DNA from: Desulfobacterales bacterium
GTDB lineage: Bacteria > Desulfobacterota > Desulfobacteria > Desulfobacterales > UBA11574
Direction of reading: 5' to 3'
Assembly: GCA_030145595.1 (NCBI GenBank)
Contig: JAQYVG010000050.1
Coordinates: 1 to 15,335 of the forward strand
DNA length: 15,335 nucleotides
Below, piece by piece: positions 6,530 to 12,810 of this stretch. The translations under genes and the position numbers were made by a program. Position 1 is the stretch's first letter; each line of letters opens with the position of its first letter. The notes beneath the pieces were generated by a model. That model had not been told where the DNA came from. It searched no databases and saw only the letters and a list, made by a program, of their open reading frames with translations.

Positions 6530-7663
6530 CTATAGTTTTTCAAGGACAGCCAGTACCTCGTCAAGTTGCTCTGGCGAGATATACACATGGGGTGCAAACC
6601 GCACGCGTCCAAGGCGTTCGGCGGCAACAATTTTGTTTTGCTTGAGCTGCTGCATAATGATATCTGACCCGACTCCCGGCTTTTCACAGACGACGATCCC
6701 CGTGGGGTAATCCGGGAACTGATCTGAAAGCACTTTAAATCCTATTTTGGCAAGACCTGCACTCAAATAAGCACTCAGTTCCAATATTCTGTCGCGCACA
6801 GCCGCAAACCCGATCTCTTGCAAAAACCCAAGAGCGGCTTCGAAATACACCCAGTCGTTGAAATTGGCGGTTGAGATGGTAAAGCGGTCCGTCGTAGGTT
6901 TGAGCTCCGACTTGTAAGGCAGATATTCCTGGTGCTTTACGACCGATTCAGTGCCGATAAAAATTGGCTTAAGGCTGTTCAGCTTTTCTTTAGAAATATA
7001 GAGCACCCCCAGCCCCAGCGGTCCCAGCAGCCACTTCCAGGCTGGAAAAGCCATATAGTCGATATTGGCTTTTTGAGTGTCCAACGGCTGCAGGCCGACT
7101 CCCTGGGCTCCGTCCACTACAAAATCAATCCCTTTTTCTTTGCACAGCGCCCCTATCTGTTCCAATGGAAGAGGCATGCCGGTACACCAGTGCACCGCCG
7201 ACAGCGAGATTGCCCGGGTTTTGTCAGTAATTAATGGTTTAAGTGCTTTAAGAAAAGCTTCGGGGGAAGTTTCCATCGGAGTTGTGACAAGTTTGACCCC
7301 TTTTTTCTCAAGGTGCCTCCAGGGATACACATTACTGGGGTACTCGTTTTCAAGCAGGATCACTTCATCTTCAGCGACAAAATCCATCCCGTGGGAGATA
7401 AAATTCATCCCTTCAGCCGTGTTGTGTATCAGGCCCAGCTCGTCGGGTGAACAATTTAAAAGCTCAGAAAGAATTTTTTTTATTTTTTTCTGAACCTTCG
7501 AGCGCCTGGCAACCTCGGTTAAAATTCCTTTGCGCGCGTAACCTTGCATAAATCGGGAAAGCGCCTTGACGATGTGGCTGCCCGCCGGAGTGGTGCCGCA
7601 ATTGTTCAGCCAGACCATCTCCCGGTTGACCGCATAGGCCTCATAAATTTTATTCCAATCCAT
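6530..7663 (-). CDS. Class V aminotransferase-fold PLP enzyme (cysteine desulfurase / isopenicillin-N epimerase-like)
   Basis: This 377-residue protein is the normal length for class V fold-type-I PLP enzymes. Visible features are W-L-N-N-C-G-T-T-P (18-26), an N-T-A-E-G-M-N cofactor phosphate loop (81-87), and S-A-V-H-W-C-T-G (155-162). V-D-G-A-Q-G-V-G (183-190) supplies D184 and Q187 to the pyridine ring. The Schiff-base lysine is K210 in P-A-W-K-W-L-L-G-P-L-G. True cysteine desulfurases usually have His-Lys and a mobile catalytic Cys loop. Here Trp precedes the lysine and I see no obvious catalytic-Cys loop, so a lyase, epimerase or transaminase of the isopenicillin-N-epimerase-like branch is more likely than Fe-S cluster assembly. 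ATG at 7663 has AAGGGGA about five bases upstream. Substrate unknown. Confidence 0.85.
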   Translation of the reverse strand: MDWNKIYEAYAVNREMVWLNNCGTTPAGSHIVKALSRFMQGYARKGILTEVARRSKVQKKIKKILSELLNCSPDELGLIHNTAEGMNFISHGMDFVAEDEVILLENEYPSNVYPWRHLEKKGVKLVTTPMETSPEAFLKALKPLITDKTRAISLSAVHWCTGMPLPLEQIGALCKEKGIDFVVDGAQGVGLQPLDTQKANIDYMAFPAWKWLLGPLGLGVLYISKEKLNSLKPIFIGTESVVKHQEYLPYKSELKPTTDRFTISTANFNDWVYFEAALGFLQEIGFAAVRDRILELSAYLSAGLAKIGFKVLSDQFPDYPTGIVVCEKPGVGSDIIMQQLKQNKIVAAERLGRVRFAPHVYISPEQLDEVLAVLEKL

Positions 7664-7692
7664 ACTTTCCCCTTATTTATCCTCGCTTTAAT

Positions 7693-7720
7693 CAGTGATC
7701 AGTGGTTAGTTATCAGTTGT
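7693..7720. repeat. Degenerate 7-bp tandem array (CAGTGAT-type)
   Basis: Four heptamers run in phase: CAGTGAT, CAGTGGT, TAGTTAT and CAGTTGT. They begin 30 bp upstream of the minus-strand PLP-enzyme start. Period-7 arrays also occur at 7773, 8882 and 8994. Confidence 0.6.
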
Positions 7721-7755
7721 CCAGCATCCAAAGCCAGTCGTAGCGCAGCGAAGAT

Positions 7756-7770
7756 CCCGCTGAAAGCGGG
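7756..7770. repeat. GC-rich 6-bp hairpin between heptamer arrays
   Basis: CCCGCT and AGCGGG flank a GAA loop, giving a compact stable stem. It sits between the two heptamer arrays in the divergent promoter region and lacks a T-tract. It could be an operator or part of a larger palindromic repeat. Confidence 0.5.
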
Positions 7771-7772
7771 GC

Positions 7773-7821
7773 ATCCAGTATCCAGCAACCCGTAACCCGC
7801 AACTCGTAACTCGCAACTCGT
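7773..7821. repeat. Seven-unit 7-bp tandem array (AACTCGT-type)
   Basis: Seven heptamers in strict phase: ATCCAGT, ATCCAGC, AACCCGT, AACCCGC, AACTCGT, AACTCGC and AACTCGT. Neighbouring units differ by one or two bases, and the last position alternates T/C, so a 14-bp higher-order period is visible. It ends 24 bp before the -35 box of the CitE-like gene. Confidence 0.8.
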
Positions 7822-7845
7822 AATACAATTTAATATTGCATTTGT

Positions 7846-7874
7846 TTGACAAAAAAGTCCAGATTTTCTATATC
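7846..7874 (+). promoter_or_regulatory. Sigma70-like promoter for the CitE/malyl-CoA-lyase-like gene
   Basis: A perfect -35 TTGACA (7846-7851), a 17-bp spacer and a -10-like TATATC (7869-7874) lie 66 bp upstream of the ATG at 7941. TATCTT at 7871 with a 19-bp spacer is an alternative. The surrounding DNA is AT-rich. No operator-like dyad is evident in the box region. Confidence 0.65.
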
Positions 7875-7940
7875 TTAACATAGATTTTGATAACTTCTCA
7901 ATAACCTCGGGTTTAGAAAATCGCCTCTGGAGATAAAACT

Positions 7941-8858
7941 ATGAAACCAAGAAGAACGACTCTGTCGGTTCCCGGGCATATCGAAAAGATGCACACCAAG
8001 GCCTCTCAAAGCAAGGCCGACGTGGTGATGCTTGATCTGGAAGACAGCGTGCCGGTGGAAGCCAAAGAACCGGCGCGCGAAACTGTGATTCGTTCGATGC
8101 TTTCACTTGACTGGCAGGGGAAAACCGTAATCTTCCGCATTAACGGCCTGGACACCCCTTTTGGCTACAGAGATCTTTTGGAAGTTGTTGAGGCGGCCGG
8201 CCCTCAGATAGATGCCGTCGTCGTTCCTAAAGTAGACCATCCCGGCGATATCCACTTTGTATGCCGTATGCTGGACGGCATTGAAATGCAAAAGGGGTTT
8301 TCCGGGCGTATCGGCATTGAGGCTATCATCGAGAGCGCCGAAGGCCTGGAGCGAGTGTCGGCAACAGCCAGGGCCAGCGACCGGCTTAAAACCCTGGTAT
8401 TCGGTATCGTCGATTATTCGGTCTCTATCGGTGCCCGGCTGGTGTCCATTTCCGGACACGGGGAAAAAGAAGAAAAAGTGTACCCCGGTCACCGCTGGAA
8501 TTTTGAAATGAGCAGAATCGTTATGGCGGCCAAAGCACACGGTTTGCTGGTCATTGATGCGCCCTACGGTAATTTCAAGGATCCGGAAGGTCTGCGGCGT
8601 TCCGCCGCCATGGCCTGTGCCCTTGGATATGACGGGAAATGGGCCATTCATCCGGATCAGATCGATATCATTAATCAGGTCTTTTCTCCGTCCAAAGAAG
8701 ATATCGCCAGAGCCGAGAAAGTGCTGGCTGCCCATCGAGAGGCTGAAAATAAAGGGCTGGGTGCTGTCGCCGTGGAAGGGCGCATGGTGGACCGCGCCAC
8801 CGTCCGGCTGGCAAAGCAGCTTTATGAGCAGGCTAAATATCTCAAAATGATACCCTAA
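7941..8858 (+). CDS. HpcH/HpaI aldolase / CitE-like enzyme (malyl-CoA or methylmalyl-CoA lyase type)
   Basis: The 305-residue protein belongs to the CitE/malyl-CoA-lyase TIM-barrel family. It shows the N-terminal R-R-T-T-L-S-V-P-G (4-12), L-D-L-E-D-S-V (31-37), and the carboxylate-binding arginine R66 in F-R-I-N. V-V-V-P-K (93-97) follows, then the metal-binding glutamate in I-I-E-S-A-E-G (E131) and D158 in F-G-I-V-D-Y. D-G-K-W-A-I-H-P-D-Q-I (231-241) is typical of the malyl-CoA lyase branch. Such enzymes cleave or form beta-hydroxyacyl-CoA thioesters (malyl-, methylmalyl- or citramalyl-CoA) using Mg2+; some relatives are thioesterases instead. No neighbouring pathway genes narrow the choice. 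ATG at 7941 follows GGAG with 8-base spacing. The gene stands alone behind its own promoter. Confidence 0.88.
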   Translation: MKPRRTTLSVPGHIEKMHTKASQSKADVVMLDLEDSVPVEAKEPARETVIRSMLSLDWQGKTVIFRINGLDTPFGYRDLLEVVEAAGPQIDAVVVPKVDHPGDIHFVCRMLDGIEMQKGFSGRIGIEAIIESAEGLERVSATARASDRLKTLVFGIVDYSVSIGARLVSISGHGEKEEKVYPGHRWNFEMSRIVMAAKAHGLLVIDAPYGNFKDPEGLRRSAAMACALGYDGKWAIHPDQIDIINQVFSPSKEDIARAEKVLAAHREAENKGLGAVAVEGRMVDRATVRLAKQLYEQAKYLKMIP

Positions 8859-8875
8859 TTGAGTTAAAACTCAAT
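8858..8875 (+). terminator. Short hairpin immediately after the CitE-like gene (weak terminator candidate)
   Basis: ATTGAGTT and AACTCAAT form a perfect inverted repeat with only two bases between the arms, so about seven pairs and a 4-base loop are realistic. It overlaps the last base of the stop codon. The arms are AT-rich and no T-run follows, so termination is uncertain. Confidence 0.3.
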
Positions 8876-8881
8876 GTGTCA

Positions 8882-9011
8882 GTTGTTTGTTGTCCGTTGT
8901 TCGTTGTAAATCTAACTTGGTTGATCCGGCCTTATGATAACGCTTTGGATGAAAATTTATAAAATAAGGCTTTAATTCCTATAAATTAGCTACGGACAAC
9001 TGACAACGAAC
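8882..9011. repeat. Heptamer array (GTTGTYY) with inverted partner copies
   Basis: Four 7-bp units in phase, GTTGTTT, GTTGTCC, GTTGTTC and GTTGTAA, occupy 8882-8909. About 85 bp later the opposite orientation appears as GGACAAC and TGACAAC (8994-9007), followed by GAAC. ACGGACAAC (8992-9000) pairs exactly with GTTGTCCGT (8889-8897). The array fills the gap between the CitE-like gene and the CxxCxxCC gene and could fold into a long hairpin. Confidence 0.7.
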
Positions 9012-9048
9012 ATTTTGCTCGTTTAGGTTGATATAACCCGAATATTTC

Positions 9049-9717
9049 ATGAACAAACATCTTCATATTACGGTGCTTTTTAAGCAATTTGCCGACGCAC
9101 AGCAAACATGGTTACGCAAGTGGAACTGTGAGATGCAGCCTCGGGTTGACGGACTCCTTGAACAGCTGCTTTCACGCTGCCAACCAAAATCGGAAATTGC
9201 TAATTTGCAACAGGCGTTGCTTGACCCTTACTGCCCCCTGGGCATGCTGGAAAAAACGATTTTTGCGGATGTGATCGGGATGCGTTTTTTTATCAACAAA
9301 CGCCGGCCTGCTCTGGAGGCGGTACTTGCCGGAGAACTGGTAACCTGGGCGACGGCATTCTTAAGGATCAGACATGATATCAAAATCTTTTTTGATCCTG
9401 CAAAGGTTACCTGCATTCCGGTGGATGGCACAAGGCACCGCCTTCCATACGATCAATGGTGCCTCCTTTGCGGTACGTGTTGCCAGATTGGAGGTATTCC
9501 GCCGGAGCCGCCGCCGAGCGTCCGCTATCCGGACCATTGGTATCCCTTCCTGACCGGAGAGGCTGTCGACAATCAGCAACTGTGCCCTTTTTTATTCCAA
9601 TATTTTGGTGAGCCGCGCTTTTTCTGCGCCGTCCACCATATTAAACCGTTAGCCTGTCGCCAATTCGACGAAAAGGATTGTCGGCGGCGCCTGGCAGACG
9701 GTGGCTTACACACATAA
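9049..9717 (+). CDS. YkgJ-family cysteine-cluster protein (CxxCxxCC metal-binding)
   Basis: This 222-residue protein has a helical N-terminal region (about 1-125) and then the CxxCxxCC domain. C138, C141, C144 and C145 form the motif C-L-L-C-G-T-C-C. C179 in L-C-P-F-L, C193 in F-C-A-V-H and C203 in L-A-C-R-Q-F follow, with an extra C211 in K-D-C-R-R. The family (PF03692, YkgJ) is thought to bind zinc or an iron-sulfur cluster, and its function is mostly unknown. The N-terminal region is longer than in minimal YkgJ proteins and unrecognised. ATG at 9049 is the first in frame, with only a weak upstream ribosome site. The S1-domain gene follows 30 bp later, so the two may share a transcript. Confidence 0.85.
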   Translation: MNKHLHITVLFKQFADAQQTWLRKWNCEMQPRVDGLLEQLLSRCQPKSEIANLQQALLDPYCPLGMLEKTIFADVIGMRFFINKRRPALEAVLAGELVTWATAFLRIRHDIKIFFDPAKVTCIPVDGTRHRLPYDQWCLLCGTCCQIGGIPPEPPPSVRYPDHWYPFLTGEAVDNQQLCPFLFQYFGEPRFFCAVHHIKPLACRQFDEKDCRRRLADGGLHT

Positions 9718-9747
9718 TTCGAATTTTTTAAATGAGGAGTATCAGGC

Positions 9748-11202
9748 ATGTCAACAGATTTTAACGATATCGACAATGGCTCTGAGGAAGAAGATTTTGC
9801 AACACTTTTTGAATCCTACCAGGATGTTGCTAATAAAAACCTCCGGGTGGGCAATAAAGTAAAGGGTAAAATAATTTCAATCGGCCAAGACGCTTTATTT
9901 ATAGATATCGGCGGAAAAATTGACGGGTTTGTTGATAAAGCGGAACTGCTGGATGAGCAGGGGGAAATACCCTACGATGAAGGAGACGGTATCGAACTTT
10001 ATGTCGTCTCCATGGATGAAAGTGAAATCAGACTTTCCAGGGCACTTTCCGGAATCGGCGGGCTGGATATTTTACAAGATGCTTATGCCAACGAAGTCCC
10101 GCTCCAAGGTAAAGTCACCCAGACCTGCAAGGGAGGTTTTAATGTCGACATTTTGCATCGCAGAGCGTTTTGCCCCATCAGTCAGATAGACCTAAAGTTT
10201 GTAGATACTCCTGATGACTACGTGGAGCAGACTTTTAATTTTTTAATCACGCAGCTTGAAGAAAGCGGCAAAAATATTGTTGTTTCCAGGAAAAGGTTGC
10301 TGCAGCGGGAGCAAGCCAAATCCGCAGAACAATTTTACAAAACACTGAACATTGGCTCGATTCTCGATGGCCGCATAACGCGGATTGTACCATATGGGGC
10401 TTTTGTTGAATTGGCTGCCGGTGTGGAGGGCATGGTTCATATTTCAGAACTGAACTGGTCACGCATAGAGAACCCTGAAGAAGTTATCTCCAGCGGTGAA
10501 ACCATTACAGTAAAAATAATTGATATTAAAGATGGCGATGGGCCCTCTTTGAAAAAAATTGCCCTATCCGTCAAACAGCTGGGAAGCGATCCATGGAACA
10601 CGGCCGGGGATCGGTTTAAATTCGGAGATAAGATCACCGGCAAAGTTACGCAATGCGTAAAATTCGGTGCCTTTGTTGAAATCGCTCCCGGAGTGGAAGG
10701 GCTGGTTCACATAAGTGAAATGAGCTACGTCAAACGGGTGTTGAATCCGGCAGATGAAGTCAGCCACGGCCAGACAGTTTCCGTAATGATCAAAGAGGTC
10801 GATCCTGACAAACGGCGCATAAGTTTGAGCCTGCGGGATGCTGAAGGAGATCCCTGGCTTAACGTACCGGAAAAGTACCAGGCCGGTCAGGCCGTAGAGG
10901 GCGTTATTGAAAAAAAAGAGAGCTTCGGTTATTTTATCACGCTGGAACCGGGTATCACGGGATTGCTGCCGAAATCCAACATTAACAAAGCCGCCACTCC
11001 CCGGATGATCGAAAAATTAAAAGAAGGTGACACCGTCAGGGTTATTATTGAAAAAATTCACGCCAATGACAGGAAAATTACCTTGTGCCCGGCGGATCTG
11101 GCCGAAGAAGGCGATTGGAAAACTTTTACAAAAGATAGTCAAAAATCAATGAGCCCTCTGGCAGAAAAGCTGCAAAAGGCACTTAATGCCAAAGACAATT
11201 AG
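9748..11202 (+). CDS. Five-domain S1 RNA-binding protein (ribosomal protein S1 paralogue type)
   Basis: This 484-residue protein has an acidic N-terminal tail (1-30) and five S1 OB-fold repeats, at about 33-101, 116-185, 201-277, 291-364 and 378-450. Repeats 3 and 4 carry the classical signature Y/F-G-A-F-V-E followed by G-V-E-G-M/L-V-H-I-S-E, as in translating S1 proteins. Repeats 1, 2 and 5 are more divergent. E. coli S1 has six repeats (557 residues), so this could be a shortened rpsA product or, more likely, the S1-like paralogue seen beside canonical S1 in these lineages; the window does not show another. It probably binds single-stranded mRNA in the cytoplasm. ATG at 9748 is behind a strong GAGGAG site. 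The thioesterase start lies 14 bp after its stop. Confidence 0.9.
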   Translation: MSTDFNDIDNGSEEEDFATLFESYQDVANKNLRVGNKVKGKIISIGQDALFIDIGGKIDGFVDKAELLDEQGEIPYDEGDGIELYVVSMDESEIRLSRALSGIGGLDILQDAYANEVPLQGKVTQTCKGGFNVDILHRRAFCPISQIDLKFVDTPDDYVEQTFNFLITQLEESGKNIVVSRKRLLQREQAKSAEQFYKTLNIGSILDGRITRIVPYGAFVELAAGVEGMVHISELNWSRIENPEEVISSGETITVKIIDIKDGDGPSLKKIALSVKQLGSDPWNTAGDRFKFGDKITGKVTQCVKFGAFVEIAPGVEGLVHISEMSYVKRVLNPADEVSHGQTVSVMIKEVDPDKRRISLSLRDAEGDPWLNVPEKYQAGQAVEGVIEKKESFGYFITLEPGITGLLPKSNINKAATPRMIEKLKEGDTVRVIIEKIHANDRKITLCPADLAEEGDWKTFTKDSQKSMSPLAEKLQKALNAKDN

Positions 11203-11216
11203 TGAGGACAGGCTCT

Positions 11217-11771
11217 ATGAATTTTAAGCAGAAAACTGAAAATTGCAGACCGCTGCCGACTCTGGAAAACAATAAATGCTTCGGTTGCAGCCCTCTGAAT
11301 CCATCCGGACTTCAGATGAAATTTTTTGCCGATGAAAAATCTCTGTTTTCAGAGGTTGCCATTCCGGAACACCTGTGCGGCTGGGATCGACTGGTCCACG
11401 GTGGTGTTATTGCCACCATTCTGGATGAGATTATGAGTTGGTCGGCGATTACCATCTTAAAACGGTTCATATTGACCAAATCGATGACAATCGATTTTAT
11501 CAAACCAATCTATGTCGGCCATGCGGTGACGGTGGAAGGCATGGTACTGGAACGCAAAAGCGAACGGGAAGCCTCGATGGCGGGATTTTTGTATAACGCG
11601 GAAGGAATGCTATGTGCACGATCGCAGGGGACTTTTGCCCTTTTTACACCTGATGCCGCCATCAGGATGGAAATTATGAGCAAAGATGATGTAAAGGAAT
11701 TTGAATGCCTATTTAAATTTGAATTCCCCGCTGCGACTCGACTCTCTTCGACCCAGAGCCCCTCGGCCTGA
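11217..11771 (+). CDS. Hotdog-fold thioesterase (PaaI/4HBT superfamily)
   Basis: The start is set at ATG 11217, preceded by GAGGA at good spacing, rather than the GTG at 11202 that overlaps the previous stop; this gives 184 residues. The N-terminus has C-F-G-C (21-24) and N-P-S-G-L-Q-M-K-F, typical of PaaI-like acyl-CoA thioesterases. The active-site helix follows: L-V-H-G-G-V-I-A-T-I-L-D-E-I-M (59-73), with H61, G62, G63 and D70. Strands then include M-T-I-D-F-I-K-P-I. Expected chemistry is acyl-CoA thioester hydrolysis; the acyl group is unknown. The C-terminal 16 residues (169-184, ending S-S-T-Q-S-P-S-A) are encoded inside a large palindrome and lie outside the fold, so the original C-terminus may have been different. 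It is the last gene of a three-gene cluster with the S1 protein. Confidence 0.88.
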   Translation: MNFKQKTENCRPLPTLENNKCFGCSPLNPSGLQMKFFADEKSLFSEVAIPEHLCGWDRLVHGGVIATILDEIMSWSAITILKRFILTKSMTIDFIKPIYVGHAVTVEGMVLERKSEREASMAGFLYNAEGMLCARSQGTFALFTPDAAIRMEIMSKDDVKEFECLFKFEFPAATRLSSTQSPSA

Positions 11772-11833
11772 GCTCGGGTCGAAGGCTCAGACCGAGGGGA
11801 GCTCGCCTAAGTCTTGCAGCGTGGGATGAATTC
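11721..11833. repeat. ~113-bp imperfect palindrome overlapping the thioesterase stop codon
   Basis: Nested complementary blocks run inward. They are GAATTC (11721-11726 and 11828-11833), CGCTGC/GCAGCG (11729-11734 and 11816-11821), GACT/AGTC (11735-11738 and 11810-11813), and a 15-bp arm at 11759-11773 pairing with 11785-11799 with one mismatch. TTCGACCC (11747-11754) can instead pair with GGGTCGAA (11776-11783), so two exclusive central folds exist. It lies between convergent genes and could act as a two-way transcription barrier, though no T-tract is present. Confidence 0.75.
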
Positions 11834-11836
11834 AAT

Positions 11837-12364
11837 CTATTTCTGATTCAATACCTCGCGTATTTTTCTTAATGTGTCTGAATCGGTCTCCTGAATTAAT
11901 TTTGCGATCTTACTACGATCACCGTCAAACTCTGTGTCTACCTCTTCTACAGCTGCCGGATCAACCTCCAGGATCTGGCAAATGGTTTTGACTAGATTGA
12001 CCGGGGAAATTGGTTTTTCCATTGTGATTCTGGGACGCAGCCCCGATGTCAGAGCAGTGAATTCTTTGATTTGATCACCGCCCATTTCGTCATGAGCATG
12101 CGCTGTGATGACGATCACAGGCAGATTGGCCCATTTTTCTTTCTCTCTCAACTTGCGAATCACCTTAATTCCGGACAAGCCCGGCATAACCATATCGAGC
12201 GTCATTAAATCGGGATTGAACACTTCTACCTTTTCCAGAGCATCTAAGCCGTCAACGGCCATATCAACATTAAAACCGGCATCTTCTAAACAAGCAGCTA
12301 AAAAGTTGCGCACATCCGGTTCATCATCGACGACTAGAATCTTTTTTTCAGAAGCATGAGCCAT
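11837..12364 (-). CDS. Receiver-domain response regulator with C-terminal extension
   Basis: This 175-residue protein has a single CheY-like receiver (about 7-130): acidic pocket D13/D14, phosphoacceptor D57 in T-L-D-M-V-M-P-G, T87 in V-I-T-A-H-A, and K117 in M-E-K-P-I. The loop between T87 and K117 is longer than in minimal receivers (30 residues between them). The roughly 45-residue tail (131-175) is acidic and helical, with no DNA-binding or enzymatic signature. Its role may be dimerisation or docking to a partner. It is third in the operon after the histidine kinase and another receiver, 24 bp behind the latter. ATG at 12364 is preceded by GGGAGATGG. Output by protein-protein contact in a phosphorelay is inferred. 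Confidence 0.93.
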   Translation of the reverse strand: MAHASEKKILVVDDEPDVRNFLAACLEDAGFNVDMAVDGLDALEKVEVFNPDLMTLDMVMPGLSGIKVIRKLREKEKWANLPVIVITAHAHDEMGGDQIKEFTALTSGLRPRITMEKPISPVNLVKTICQILEVDPAAVEEVDTEFDGDRSKIAKLIQETDSDTLRKIREVLNQK

Positions 12365-12388
12365 TTTCCATCTCCCTTTTTGCAGAAA

Positions 12389-12793
12389 TTATATAATCTT
12401 TTCTTTATTATTATCACACAAAATGTCAGCAACGACCTTCAATAGTTCTTCCGGGTCGATCGGTTTGCTAAAAAAAACTTCAGGGGTTGAAATTCCGTTG
12501 AGTTCATTCAGTAAGTTTTTGTAAGATTCGTCAGTAGCGGTAATAATGATAATTGGGATCTCCTTTAGCGCCGGATGCTTTTTAAATTGATAATATGTTT
12601 TTATGCCGGATTGTCCCGGCATGGTGATATCGAGAGCAATAAGATCTGGTTTTACTGATTTGGCCGACTCAAAGCCTTCAAGACCATCCCTGGCCACAAC
12701 CGTATCATAGCCGCTGTCCTGAAAAACAGCTTCAAAATAGGCCAAAACATCATGCTCGTCATCAATAATCAGAATCTTCTTTTTTGCACTCAT
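12389..12793 (-). CDS. Single-domain receiver response regulator
   Basis: This 134-residue protein is essentially only a receiver domain. D11 and D12 form the metal pocket in I-I-D-D-E. D55 in A-L-D-I-T-M-P-G is the phosphoacceptor. T85 in I-I-T-A-T-D and K110 in F-S-K-P-I complete the switch. It has no output domain, so it probably acts as a phosphate shuttle or a binding-type regulator, like Spo0F or CheY proteins. The start (ATG at 12793) is only 17 bp after the kinase stop, strongly suggesting it accepts phosphate from that kinase. No clear Shine-Dalgarno is visible, consistent with translational coupling. Confidence 0.94.
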   Translation of the reverse strand: MSAKKKILIIDDEHDVLAYFEAVFQDSGYDTVVARDGLEGFESAKSVKPDLIALDITMPGQSGIKTYYQFKKHPALKEIPIIIITATDESYKNLLNELNGISTPEVFFSKPIDPEELLKVVADILCDNNKEKII

Positions 12794-12810
12794 AACTGAA
12801 TAAAATCGTG

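Noticed and set aside
8103..8735. 210-codon minus-strand frame opposite the CitE-like gene
   Set aside because: It is a mirror frame of a strongly conserved enzyme; its translation shows no fold signature and it has no promoter or ribosome site.
7693..9011. Possible CRISPR array in the repeated intergenic stretches
   Set aside because: Units are 7-8 bp, directly adjacent and degenerate, without 20-40 bp repeats or spacers, and no cas genes are present.
11202..11216. GTG at 11202 as the thioesterase start
   Set aside because: The ATG at 11217 has a well-spaced GAGGA site, and the extra five residues precede the conserved region without family support.
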